Assembly (NCBI RefSeq): GCF_019336435.1
Contig: NZ_JAHWXQ010000002.1
Coordinates: 930,001-994,000 of the forward strand
Source: Pontibacter populi
Lineage (GTDB): Bacteria; Bacteroidota; Bacteroidia; Cytophagales; Hymenobacteraceae
Length of the DNA stretch: 64,000 bases
Direction: 5' to 3'
The translations under genes and the position numbers were made by a program. Under the pieces are notes generated by a model. The model was not told the origin of the DNA, made no database searches, and saw only the letters and a program-made list of their open reading frames with translations. Below are positions 25,950 to 34,103 of the stretch, in pieces. Each line of letters begins with the position of its first letter. Position 1 is the first letter of the stretch.

Positions 25950-26738
25950 TCAGATCTCAATTTCGCCGGTTAAATAAGTAACTGCTTTACCGGTAATCTT
26001 TACGCGGTCGCCCAGGTTCTCGCAGGTTAAATTTCCTTGCCTTTTTGAAAGTTGTTTGGCTGTCATCACCTGCTTGTTCAGGCGGTTGCTCCAGTAAGGT
26101 GTAAGCGTAGTGTGAGCCGAACCTGTTACCGGATCTTCCACGATCCCTACCTGAGGGCAGAAAAACCGTGATACAAAATCTACCTCCCTACCCGGTGCTG
26201 AAACGATAACACCACGCGCTTCCACTGAATTTACCAGGTTCGTATCCGGGTTAAAGCCAGCCACATCCTCTTCGGAACTATAGATCAGCAGGTAATCGGT
26301 TTTGCCTTTGTAAGTTTCCTGCGGCGCTTTGCCAAATGCTTCTACTAGCGCTTCAGGCGTTTCAGTTGCTTCGTACACATCCGTCGGGAAATCCAGGGTT
26401 AGCAGGTCTCCATTCCGTTGCACCCGAAGCAAACCACTGCGCGCTGAGTTCAGGTTTATAGTTTCGGATGGATGGTTATAGTAGTTGAACAGTACATAAG
26501 CCGCTGCCAGGGTAGCGTGCCCGCAAAGGTCCACTTCTACAGTAGGTGTAAACCAGCGGATTTCATAATCATCACCCGCTTTCACCACAAAAGCAGTTTC
26601 GGCCAGGTTATTCTCTGCGCCTATGTTTTGCATGGTTGCATCATCGAGCCATGCATCCAACACACACACCGCCGCCGGGTTGCCGCCAAAGACTTTATCC
26701 GTAAAAGCGTCTATCTGGTATAGTTTAATTTTTGCCAA
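25950..26738 (-). CDS. PhzF family isomerase/epimerase-like protein
   Basis: 262 residues with the two-lobed diaminopimelate-epimerase-like fold of PhzF. Key motifs: QIDAFTDKVFGGNPAAVC at the start, NLAETAFV with the catalytic Glu47, DLCGHATLAAAYVL (His74), and VDFVSRFFCPQVGIVEDPVTGSAHTTL. In phenazine producers PhzF isomerises dihydro-hydroxyanthranilate, but no phenazine gene is nearby, so this is one of the many PhzF-like proteins of unknown substrate. Monocistronic. Confidence 0.93.
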   Translation of the reverse strand: MAKIKLYQIDAFTDKVFGGNPAAVCVLDAWLDDATMQNIGAENNLAETAFVVKAGDDYEIRWFTPTVEVDLCGHATLAAAYVLFNYYNHPSETINLNSARSGLLRVQRNGDLLTLDFPTDVYEATETPEALVEAFGKAPQETYKGKTDYLLIYSSEEDVAGFNPDTNLVNSVEARGVIVSAPGREVDFVSRFFCPQVGIVEDPVTGSAHTTLTPYWSNRLNKQVMTAKQLSKRQGNLTCENLGDRVKITGKAVTYLTGEIEI

Positions 26739-26841
26739 AGTTGTTAATGAGTAATGAATAGTGAGTAATTAATAATTGTCCTGGTTCTTAAGATCTGCAC
26801 CTAATAAGATATTTACCTAAACTAAAGTTGTAGGCTCCCTG

Positions 26842-28323
26842 CTAATACTTCGCCGGCTGGCCAGCTTTAGGCAGCGATTTACGGATAAACTCCCGCAGGT
26901 CGTCGTTGCTTTTTACCAGGTCTTCTTTGCGCAGGTACATCATGTGGCCACTGCGATAGCCTTTCCAGTCCAGGCGGTTTTTAAGCTTGCCACTCGGGTC
27001 TAGTTGCCACATGCTGTACTTGGAATTAAAGTAATCGGTAGCACCATCGTAATAGCCGGCCTGGAACAGCACGTGCAGGTATGGGTTTTGCGCCATTGCC
27101 TGGCGCAGGTTTTCGCCGGTGCGGTCGTTGCTGCGGTTCCAGGGATGTACCGGGCCAAACATGTTGTATTTCACGTCTGTTTTATACTTGAGCTCGTTGC
27201 GCAAATACATGTTTATGGCCGGGGTAAAGGCGTGCAGCCAGGCGGTTAGTTCGGCATTAAAGTCTGGTCGATCGCCGGCATCCTGTCGGTCTATGCCTTT
27301 GTAGCGAGAGTCGAGGCGGCCAATAGTGTAGCCTTCGTTACGGAGCAGCTCTTTCCAGAAAAAGTTGGTAGGCACATCCAGGTTATAGTTTTGGATGCTT
27401 TGCTCGGAGAGACCGGCATAACGGGCCATTTTAGATACGATCTTTTTTTTATGCGCTTCTTCTATAAAACCACCCTGCGCGATAGCCGGTAGCAGCTCGT
27501 TGGTAGTAAAAGCTTCCACTTCGGGCAGTAACACATCCAGGTCTTTCTGCTGCAGATCCTGCGGCAGTTTTTTGTGATACCAGGCAGTAGCTGCAAAATA
27601 CGGCAGGCGAAGGGCTGCATCAACAGGGCCGCTACGCTCAATACCCAAATCGGTTGGCGAAACCAGTATAACGCCGTTCAGGTACATCCAGTGAGAGTTC
27701 TGCAGCTCCAGTGCCAATCCCGAAACGCGGGTGGTTCCGTAGCTCTCCCCTATCAGGTATTTTGGTGATGCCCAACGGCCTTTACGCGTTACAAACGTGT
27801 TGATCCACTCTGCCAGGTATTTTACATCAGCATTCACACCGAAGAACTTTTCCTTCATTTTATCTTTATCCACGCCTTCGGCCATGCGCGAGTAGCCAGT
27901 GTTCACCGGGTTTACATACACAATATCGGCCACATCCAGTATCGACTCCGGGTTTTCGCGGTAACCGTATGGCTGCACCGGGTAGCCTTCGTCGTCAATA
28001 TTTAACAAACGGGGACCTGTGTAGGCAATGTGCATCCAAACCGAAGCCGAGCCAGGACCTCCGTTAAAAGAAATAACCAGCGGACGCGAAGCGCGGTCTT
28101 TTATATCGGAGCGCTCATAATAAGTAAAAAACAAACCAGCTATCGTTTTGCCGTTCTCGTCCCAAACGGGTTGCATGCCGGTGGTAGCGTTGTAGGGAAT
28201 GCTTTTGCCTTTAACAGTTACCTGTTGTTTGGTAGTAACAGCAGAATCAGGATTAAGCGGACGCTGTGCTATAGCTGGGCGAATTGCCACTGCAAGCAGC
28301 ATCAGGAGTAAAAGTTTTCTCAT
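26842..28323 (-). CDS. S10 family serine carboxypeptidase, exported
   Basis: 493 residues from the ATG at 28323, where a good signal peptide (MRKLLLLMLLAVAIRPAIA, then QRPL) begins; the frame extends further upstream without secretion character. Alpha/beta-hydrolase carboxypeptidase: oxyanion motif SFNGGPGSASVW, nucleophile in YLIGESYGTTR, catalytic Asp in the GYYDGATDYFNSKY region and His in YRSGHMMYLR. It removes C-terminal residues from peptides in the periplasm or at the surface. S10 enzymes of this form are common in Bacteroidota and Acidobacteria. Confidence 0.92.
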   Translation of the reverse strand: MRKLLLLMLLAVAIRPAIAQRPLNPDSAVTTKQQVTVKGKSIPYNATTGMQPVWDENGKTIAGLFFTYYERSDIKDRASRPLVISFNGGPGSASVWMHIAYTGPRLLNIDDEGYPVQPYGYRENPESILDVADIVYVNPVNTGYSRMAEGVDKDKMKEKFFGVNADVKYLAEWINTFVTRKGRWASPKYLIGESYGTTRVSGLALELQNSHWMYLNGVILVSPTDLGIERSGPVDAALRLPYFAATAWYHKKLPQDLQQKDLDVLLPEVEAFTTNELLPAIAQGGFIEEAHKKKIVSKMARYAGLSEQSIQNYNLDVPTNFFWKELLRNEGYTIGRLDSRYKGIDRQDAGDRPDFNAELTAWLHAFTPAINMYLRNELKYKTDVKYNMFGPVHPWNRSNDRTGENLRQAMAQNPYLHVLFQAGYYDGATDYFNSKYSMWQLDPSGKLKNRLDWKGYRSGHMMYLRKEDLVKSNDDLREFIRKSLPKAGQPAKY

Positions 28324-28529
28324 GGTACGTTTTGTAGGATAGATGCAAAAACAACCCACCGCTGGCAGGTTAAGCAAACAATATAGTAAAAACCGGATAG
28401 ATAAAGGTGTTAAAGCAGAGTTGTCAGGCAAAACTTATAGTTTGCAGCTCAATACAAGCTGTCTATAGTTAGAGCTGCGTGTTATAGATGAACTGCACAC
28501 TCAACTGCAATTATAGTGTATTCAGAAAT

Positions 28530-29234
28530 TTATTGGTTTTGGCCCGCAAGCAACGCTTTTACCTGCTCATAATGTGCTGCTTCAGCGGTGTTTCCTGCTT
28601 TTTTGAGCAATCCTATCAACGGATCGTAGTAGCCTGTGTGCAGGGGCTGCAGGTTTACAAGTTCGGCCATTGGCTTTACAGCTTCGGAATAGGCTTCTTT
28701 TTTAGATAGTTCGTTTACCTGGGTTATAAGCTCGCTTTCATATTTTTCATACAGTCCGGCAAAAGCCCCACGAGCACCTGCCACAGTTACTACTATCGTT
28801 TCCTGGAAATAAGCCAGTTTATTCGCATCAAACAAGGTATAACCTGAATCCATGTAGTTAAACTGAACAGGAATAACAGCATAAAAGTATTTTGCCGTAT
28901 CGTTCGTTGCTTCCCACTTGCCTTTCGTTTTTTCAACTACATTTTTAAAAGCTGCCGTGTAGCTTTCATCCGCTTTGTGCAGCGTTCCGACTTCTACTAT
29001 CTCCCCTTTCCTGTCAATCTTTAGCACCCCAACTATAGTTATAAGCTTTTTACTCATAAAATCCCCCTGCGGGAACCTGATATTTTTGGCCAACACCCTT
29101 GCAAGTTCATCTTTGCCGCCTTTATAAGCTGCCGTATTGTGTAAATGGTTCAGGTCAGAGGCAGTGAACTGCGCCAAACAGCTTACATTTATAGTTACCA
29201 GAAGTGAAAACAGGAATAGGTAAAATTTGGTCAT
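28530..29234 (-). CDS. Exported protein with one TonB C-terminal-like domain
   Basis: 234 residues. Signal peptide about 1-21 (MTKFYLFLFSLLVTINVSCLA). Residues about 35-130 follow the TonB-CTD pattern: AYKGGKDELARVLAKNIRFP, TIVGVLKIDRKGEIVEV, a GKWEAT turn and VIPVQFNY. The C-terminal 100 residues are helical with a TPR-like repeat (EAYSEAVKPMAELVNLQPLH, GNTAEAAHYEQVKALL). No membrane anchor or spanner. It resembles the triple-domain protein at 16638 in concept. Role unknown. Confidence 0.7.
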   Translation of the reverse strand: MTKFYLFLFSLLVTINVSCLAQFTASDLNHLHNTAAYKGGKDELARVLAKNIRFPQGDFMSKKLITIVGVLKIDRKGEIVEVGTLHKADESYTAAFKNVVEKTKGKWEATNDTAKYFYAVIPVQFNYMDSGYTLFDANKLAYFQETIVVTVAGARGAFAGLYEKYESELITQVNELSKKEAYSEAVKPMAELVNLQPLHTGYYDPLIGLLKKAGNTAEAAHYEQVKALLAGQNQ

Positions 29235-29329
29235 AACTTAAAGTTTCAGGAGTTTATTATTCAGGTGAGAAGAATAGATCAGTAATCTCAGAAGGTATAA
29301 ATCTATAGAATTTACCTGTAAATCTGGTT

Positions 29330-29926
29330 TCAAACTTTCTTATAAACTATACAGCCTATCAGCTCCGGGTGGTCCTGGATCATATCTTGCTTCCTGGCTT
29401 TCCGAAGCATCCAGAGTATAAGCGCATCGCCGCCGGCTGCGAAAGTAAACAGCAATCCAAACGCGAATTCATACAGACTTCCAAGCGTAAGCCCAACTAT
29501 AGTTGGCAGCACGCCCATCACAAGGCCCGGCATCATGCCACCCAATATGTAAGGTGTAAGCGGAAGCATTTCTTTGCAATGGCAATACGGTGTCAGCATT
29601 TGCCAGTGCACGCCATATTTTATTGATTTCAGCCCATGTTTACAGAAAACTGCCCAGGTTAGGCCATGTAGCAGCTCATGAATTACTGCACCCGGAATAA
29701 AAAGCAGCAACGGGTAAAGAAACACTTCTTCTTTATTAGCATGGTAAAAGCTTTTAAGGGTATGCATCTCAAACTGTTCGGGCCAAAGCCACACATAGGC
29801 CGACACACAAACAAGCAGCACCGGAACTATAAAAACAAGGGCCAGCACATTTGCTTTGGCAGCGCTTAAGGTAAGTTCCTCTTTTTTATAGTTTATAGTT
29901 TCTGCTTCCAGCGATAGATCTTCCAT
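29330..29926 (-). CDS. DUF3267 domain integral membrane protein, putative metalloprotease
   Basis: 198 residues from the ATG at 29926 (MEDLSLEAETINYKKEEL); an ATG 30 bases upstream adds a hydrophobic decapeptide of doubtful reality. Four or so membrane segments. The second holds PGAVIHELLHGLTWAVF, an HExxH zinc motif inside the membrane that defines the DUF3267 group related to site-2-type peptidases. A second conserved block, WQMLTPYCHCKEMLPLTPYILGG-like, supplies further possible ligands. Substrate unknown. Confidence 0.83.
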   Translation of the reverse strand: MEDLSLEAETINYKKEELTLSAAKANVLALVFIVPVLLVCVSAYVWLWPEQFEMHTLKSFYHANKEEVFLYPLLLFIPGAVIHELLHGLTWAVFCKHGLKSIKYGVHWQMLTPYCHCKEMLPLTPYILGGMMPGLVMGVLPTIVGLTLGSLYEFAFGLLFTFAAGGDALILWMLRKARKQDMIQDHPELIGCIVYKKV

Positions 29927-29999
29927 TATGATTCTAAAGTAGATAATCCGCTCCATAAAACCCAGTTAATAGCGCAGCCCAACTATAAAACAAAAACAC

Positions 30000-30007
30000 T
30001 ATATTTG
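30000..30007 (+). promoter_or_regulatory. -7 box TATATTTG of ABC exporter operon
   Basis: Exact TAnnTTTG match 40 bases before the GTG start of the ATPase gene; no clear -33 TTG at the usual distance. Confidence 0.45.
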
Positions 30008-30047
30008 TTAAGCCTGCATTTGGGCACATCTTTAATCAAGTATATCT

Positions 30048-30938
30048 GTGGCTATCGTTTTAAGTATAGATAATCTCTCTAAAAAATATGGCAGCCTGAA
30101 AGCCGTTGACAGCCTGAGTCTGCAGGTAGAGGAAGGCAGTATTTACGGGTTGCTCGGCCCGAACGGAAGTGGCAAGACCACAACACTGGGTATGGTGCTG
30201 GATGTGATACAGCCTACCGGCGGCAGCTTTTCTTGGTTCGGTGATGGTATTAGCAAAGCAACCAAACAACGCGTAGGCGCCATCCTGGAAACACCTAACT
30301 TTTACCCTTACCTTACTGCAAAACGCAACCTGCAGGTAATTGCCGACACCAAAGGCGCAGATCACCAGAACATAGCTAAAATGTTGGATCTGGTGGGTTT
30401 GGGTACGCGTAGCAACACGACGTTCAAAGGTTTCTCCTTGGGTATGAAGCAACGTTTGGCCCTGGCCGCTGCCATGTTAAACGATCCCGAAGTACTGGTA
30501 CTGGATGAGCCGACAAACGGACTGGACCCGCAGGGTATTGCCGAAGTGCGTGACCTGATACTGCGCATTGCAGCCCAGGGTAAAACTATAATCCTGGCCA
30601 GCCACCTGCTCGATGAAGTAGAAAAAGTATGCACACACGTAGCGGTATTGCGCACCGGCAAACTGGTAACCGATGGCCCTGTAGGTAATATCTTATCAGC
30701 AAAAGAGCAGCTTATAGTTAGTGCCGAATACTTAGCCCCGGTACTTCAATTACTGGAGCGTCTGCCTTACATTGCCCAATTTGCGCAGGAGAAAGACTAT
30801 GTGATTCTAACTTTGCAGGAAGGCTACAGCAGCACAGACCTTAACCGCGATATGTTTGCACAGGGCGTTGTGCTGTCGCAATTGGTGGCGCGTCGCAAAA
30901 GCCTCGAAAAACAGTTTCTTGAGATTATAAAATCCTAA
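30048..30938 (+). CDS. ABC transporter ATP-binding protein (ABC-2 type exporter)
   Basis: 296 residues, GTG start (no better start in frame). Walker A GPNGSGKTT, Q-loop region AILETPNFYPYLT, signature FSLGMKQRLALA, Walker B VLVLDEPTNGLDPQG and H-loop ILASHLLDEVEK are all intact. The 75-residue C-terminal extension ending ARRKSLEKQFLEIIKS is typical of the DrrA/NatA-like group that pairs with ABC-2 permeases. The permease follows after five bases. Substrate unknown; no toxin or antibiotic gene is adjacent. Confidence 0.95.
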   Translation: MAIVLSIDNLSKKYGSLKAVDSLSLQVEEGSIYGLLGPNGSGKTTTLGMVLDVIQPTGGSFSWFGDGISKATKQRVGAILETPNFYPYLTAKRNLQVIADTKGADHQNIAKMLDLVGLGTRSNTTFKGFSLGMKQRLALAAAMLNDPEVLVLDEPTNGLDPQGIAEVRDLILRIAAQGKTIILASHLLDEVEKVCTHVAVLRTGKLVTDGPVGNILSAKEQLIVSAEYLAPVLQLLERLPYIAQFAQEKDYVILTLQEGYSSTDLNRDMFAQGVVLSQLVARRKSLEKQFLEIIKS

Positions 30939-30943
30939 TACTG

Positions 30944-31714
30944 ATGAACTTACTCCGAACAGAGTTCCGTAAAATATTCCCTTACCGTACTTTCTGGATT
31001 ATACTTGCTGTTTATGTGCTCCTGCTGTTGCTTATACTTTACACCAGCTCCAGTATACAGATAAATAACAAAGCCCTGGGCGACGAGACGTTTCAGCTTC
31101 CGGGCCTGTGGATGCGCCTGACCTATGTCGCCCATTTTTTTAACCTACTGCTGGGTATCCTGGTTATTGTGCTGATTACAGATGAGTATAGTTTCCGGAC
31201 GATCAGGCAACAGGTAATTGACGGGCTTTCGCGTGCCGAAGTGGTACTGGCAAAGTTTTATGTGGTTCTGGCATTAGCAGTTTTCAGCACAGTTTTCATA
31301 CTGGTGCTGGGCCTTTACTTTGGCCTTGTCTATAGTTCAGACAAGTCGATGCAGGCTTTGTTCAGCCAGATAGATTACCTGCCTTATTACTTTGTGCAGG
31401 CCGTTGCCTATATGACACTTGCCATGCTGTTTGCGTTTATAGTCCGGAAGAGCGGGTTGGCCATTATCGCGTTTATAGCCTACACTAAGATCGTAGAGCC
31501 ACTTATCCATTTTAACCTCCCCGACCACATCGATAAATATTTCCCGATGAAGGCGCTGGATAGTTTAACACCGATGCCGGGGCAGGATCTGTTCGGCCAG
31601 TTAACATCACCAATAGAACAGCTTTCGCCTGCCATGGCTACCTTGCCTGCTTTGCTTTACGTGGGCCTGTTTTTACTGCTGACCTATGCCGTTCTTAAAA
31701 TGCGCGATTTATAG
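30944..31714 (+). CDS. ABC-2 type transporter permease
   Basis: 256 residues with six predicted membrane segments (about 17-34, 60-78, 105-127, 140-160, 163-180, 233-250) and a short cytosolic N-terminus MNLLRTEFRKIFPYRTFW, the coupling helix of ABC-2 permeases. The segment ITDEYSFRTIRQQVIDGLSR after helix 2 is the family hallmark. It forms the membrane channel for the ATPase just upstream. Its last six bases overlap, tail to tail, the gene on the opposite strand. Confidence 0.9.
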   Translation: MNLLRTEFRKIFPYRTFWIILAVYVLLLLLILYTSSSIQINNKALGDETFQLPGLWMRLTYVAHFFNLLLGILVIVLITDEYSFRTIRQQVIDGLSRAEVVLAKFYVVLALAVFSTVFILVLGLYFGLVYSSDKSMQALFSQIDYLPYYFVQAVAYMTLAMLFAFIVRKSGLAIIAFIAYTKIVEPLIHFNLPDHIDKYFPMKALDSLTPMPGQDLFGQLTSPIEQLSPAMATLPALLYVGLFLLLTYAVLKMRDL

Positions 31715-32386
31715 GGTATTATAGTAGTTAACGATGGCTATAAAGTCAGACGGCTGATCAAAATTCAGTCTATTCTTACGTACAAAAGACTTTATGACGG
31801 GTGCTTTTTTGCCGCAGTAGAGCAGGAAATCTTTACGGGTCTGCTGTATCACTTTTATTTCGCCAGCCGGGTTCATCACATAAAACAACGGCTTTATCTG
31901 GTCGTAATAAATTCCCTGTATCGGGTAGCCTAATGGGTCGGTTGTCCTGTTCTCCATCATGCTGGCCAGGTGAGAATCTACAATGCGTTTGTTATAGCTT
32001 TCACGCATCAGTAAGGTTATGTTCCCTTCCATTATCTGCTCAAAAAAGGTAGGCTTTTTAAAATCCGTGTGCTCATCGCCCTGATCCCAGTAAATGGATT
32101 TAAACAAATGGCGCCGGTTACTGTACGCATTCGATACTTCAAATTTGGCAACATTTACCGGCGATAATGAACTCAGGGTATTATCGGCGAGCGAGACTGT
32201 AATTATATCCTGGGACCTGTAATAGGTAACTACACCTTTCAGCACCTCGCCTGAAGTAAGTGTTACCTCCCCTCTGGGCCAGATCTGAACATCAATGGCT
32301 TCTCTTGTCTGTGCTTTTAATGCTGTACTGCTCAACAGGCATATAACAGAAAAAAGCAGTAATCTGAATAATAAAATACTTTTCAT
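31709..32386 (-). CDS. Exported protein of unknown function
   Basis: 225 residues, not recognised. Signal peptide about 1-25 (ending TALKAQ). The mature part starts with a strand-turn-strand unit VTLTSGEVLKGVVTYYRSQDIITVSL, which looks like a small SH3-like or Sm-like barrel seen in many Bacteroidota periplasmic proteins. The rest is basic (CGKKAPVIKSFVRKNRLNF). It converges with the ABC permease gene with a six-base overlap, so no terminator fits between them. Confidence 0.6.
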   Translation of the reverse strand: MKSILLFRLLLFSVICLLSSTALKAQTREAIDVQIWPRGEVTLTSGEVLKGVVTYYRSQDIITVSLADNTLSSLSPVNVAKFEVSNAYSNRRHLFKSIYWDQGDEHTDFKKPTFFEQIMEGNITLLMRESYNKRIVDSHLASMMENRTTDPLGYPIQGIYYDQIKPLFYVMNPAGEIKVIQQTRKDFLLYCGKKAPVIKSFVRKNRLNFDQPSDFIAIVNYYNTL

Positions 32387-32500
32387 AGGCTTCCCTCCTT
32401 AGTTAAAATTGTGCCCTTACCTACACTATAAGTAACTATGAAATAAGCCCAACAGGTATGTTTTTTCTTAAAAAAGATATAAATATTTAGGCAACACACT

Positions 32501-32532
32501 AAAAACAAAAGCCAGTGCATTTCTGCACTGGC
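32501..32532 (-). terminator. Rho-independent terminator of ribBA
   Basis: Stem GCCAGTGCA / TGCACTGGC (9 bp), four-base loop; read on the minus strand it is followed by TTTTGTTTTT. Confidence 0.88.
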
Positions 32533-32562
32533 CCTATATATAATCTCCTTACAGAGAAATAG

Positions 32563-33807
32563 TTATCTGTTTACAATTGCGCTACCCAGGATCTCATGCC
32601 CCAGTTTGTCGCGTTTGGTAGTAAGGTACTTCTGGTTGTGCTTGTTAGGAGCAATTTCAATAGGCACGTTACTTACAACTTCCAGTCCGTAACCAATCAG
32701 ACCGGTACGTTTTTTAGGGTTGTTGGAGATCAGCATCATTTTAGTAACACCAAGGTCGCGCAGTATCTGTGCACCAACGCCATAGTCACGCTCATCCATG
32801 CCAAAGCCCAGCTCCAGATTTGCCTCTACGGTGTCGCGGCCCTGCTCCTGTAGTTTGTATGCTTTCAGTTTGTTTATCAAACCAATGCCACGCCCTTCCT
32901 GGTTCATGTAAACTATAACGCCTCTGCCTTCGCGCTCAATCATGCGCATGGCTTCGTGCAGTTGTGGCCCGCAATCGCAACGGCATGATCCAAAAATATC
33001 GCCGGTTACGCAGGAGGAGTGAACACGTACCATAACTGGCTCGCCTTCTTCCCAGGTACCTTTTACAAGTGCCAGGTGTTTGGCGCCATTGCTACGCTGT
33101 GTAAATGCATACAGGTCGAAATCACCGTAATCGGTTGGTAGATGCACAGCAATTTCACGCTCAATCAGGCTTTCCTTTTTCAGGCGATACGCGATCAGGT
33201 CTTTGATAGAAACCAGCTTCAGGTTGAAACGCTTGGCTACGTGTACCAGGTCCGGCAGGCGGGCCATCGTACCATCTTCATTCATGATCTCGATCAGCAC
33301 ACCAGCAGGTGCAAGTCCGGCTAAACGAGCTAAGTCAACTGCTGCTTCGGTATGTCCGGCACGGCGCAGTACGCCTTCTTTCTTAGCTTTAAGCGGGAAA
33401 ATGTGACCCGGCTTACCAAGCGAGTGCGGATCGGTGTTTGGGTCTACAAGGGCCTGTATGGTTTTTGCTCTGTCGGATGCTGAAATACCGGTAGTACAAC
33501 CATGCCCGATCAAATCTACTGATACTGTGAATGGTGTAGCGTGCAGGGCTGTGTTACGACCTACCATCAGTTCCAAACCTAACTCTTCACAACGCTCTTC
33601 TGTAAGCGGTGCACAGATTAGGCCACGGCCATGGGTAGCCATAAAGTTGATGATCTCAGGCGTTACCATCTCGGCGGCGCAGATAAAGTCGCCTTCGTTC
33701 TCACGATCGTCATCGTCCACCACAATAATTACTTTACCCTGACGGATATCTTCGATGGCGTCCTCGATCGGATCGAGTTTTATAGTTTCAGTGTTTGTAT
33801 TCTCCAT
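32563..33807 (-). CDS. ribBA: Bifunctional DHBP synthase / GTP cyclohydrolase II RibBA
   Basis: 414 residues from the ATG at 33807 ([20 protein letters not shown]). N-terminal RibB domain, about 1-210: [29 protein letters not shown] and [16 protein letters not shown], converting ribulose 5-phosphate to the four-carbon riboflavin precursor. C-terminal RibA domain, about 215-405: zinc cysteines in [17 protein letters not shown] (near 266, 277, 279) and NQEGRGIGL, opening GTP. All catalytic motifs look intact. Single gene with its own terminator. No FMN riboswitch consensus is visible in the leader. Confidence 0.96.
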   Translation of the reverse strand: MENTNTETIKLDPIEDAIEDIRQGKVIIVVDDDDRENEGDFICAAEMVTPEIINFMATHGRGLICAPLTEERCEELGLELMVGRNTALHATPFTVSVDLIGHGCTTGISASDRAKTIQALVDPNTDPHSLGKPGHIFPLKAKKEGVLRRAGHTEAAVDLARLAGLAPAGVLIEIMNEDGTMARLPDLVHVAKRFNLKLVSIKDLIAYRLKKESLIEREIAVHLPTDYGDFDLYAFTQRSNGAKHLALVKGTWEEGEPVMVRVHSSCVTGDIFGSCRCDCGPQLHEAMRMIEREGRGVIVYMNQEGRGIGLINKLKAYKLQEQGRDTVEANLELGFGMDERDYGVGAQILRDLGVTKMMLISNNPKKRTGLIGYGLEVVSNVPIEIAPNKHNQKYLTTKRDKLGHEILGSAIVNR

Positions 33808-33965
33808 AAGATGTTTTGCGGGATAAAGCACAGTGTTAACTACCTCTCTCCCTGCTTTTTGAAAACTTGTTGCTTCTACTTACCATAACTATAAAAATCG
33901 GGGCATTGTTCAAAAGCCATACACCCCGAACTATAGCCTGCCAGGCAGATATTCGGAAAACTGAA

Positions 33966-33973
33966 CAAAGGTA
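33966..33973 (-). promoter_or_regulatory. Possible -7 box TACCTTTG for ribBA
   Basis: TAnnTTTG match on the minus strand, giving a leader of roughly 150 nt that contains a CGGGG/CCCCG hairpin at about 33898-33929. No clear -33 element. Confidence 0.35.
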
Positions 33974-34064
33974 GAAAGAAAAGGCCTTCTCTAAAGGAAA
34001 GATGCTAATTTTTATGGTTGTGCGGGAAGATTGTATTGTTGAATTAACTATAGCAGGTGCGGTT

Positions 34065-34080
34065 TATAGTTTAAACTATA
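34065..34080. repeat. 16-bp perfect palindrome of two joined TATAGTT motifs
   Basis: TATAGTTTAAACTATA, two heptamers tail to tail, in the 3' flank of dnaG; another AACTATAGTT follows within 20 bases. It could fold as a weak terminator hairpin or bind a dimer. Confidence 0.6.
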
Positions 34081-34103
34081 GCTTAATTTCGATAGAACTA
34101 TAG

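Noticed and set aside
25950..26738. Phenazine biosynthesis cluster from the PhzF-like gene
   Set aside because: No other phz gene nearby; PhzF-like proteins are widespread with other roles.
33808..34000. Possible FMN riboswitch before ribBA
   Set aside because: Conserved RFN sequence blocks are not visible; only a simple hairpin.
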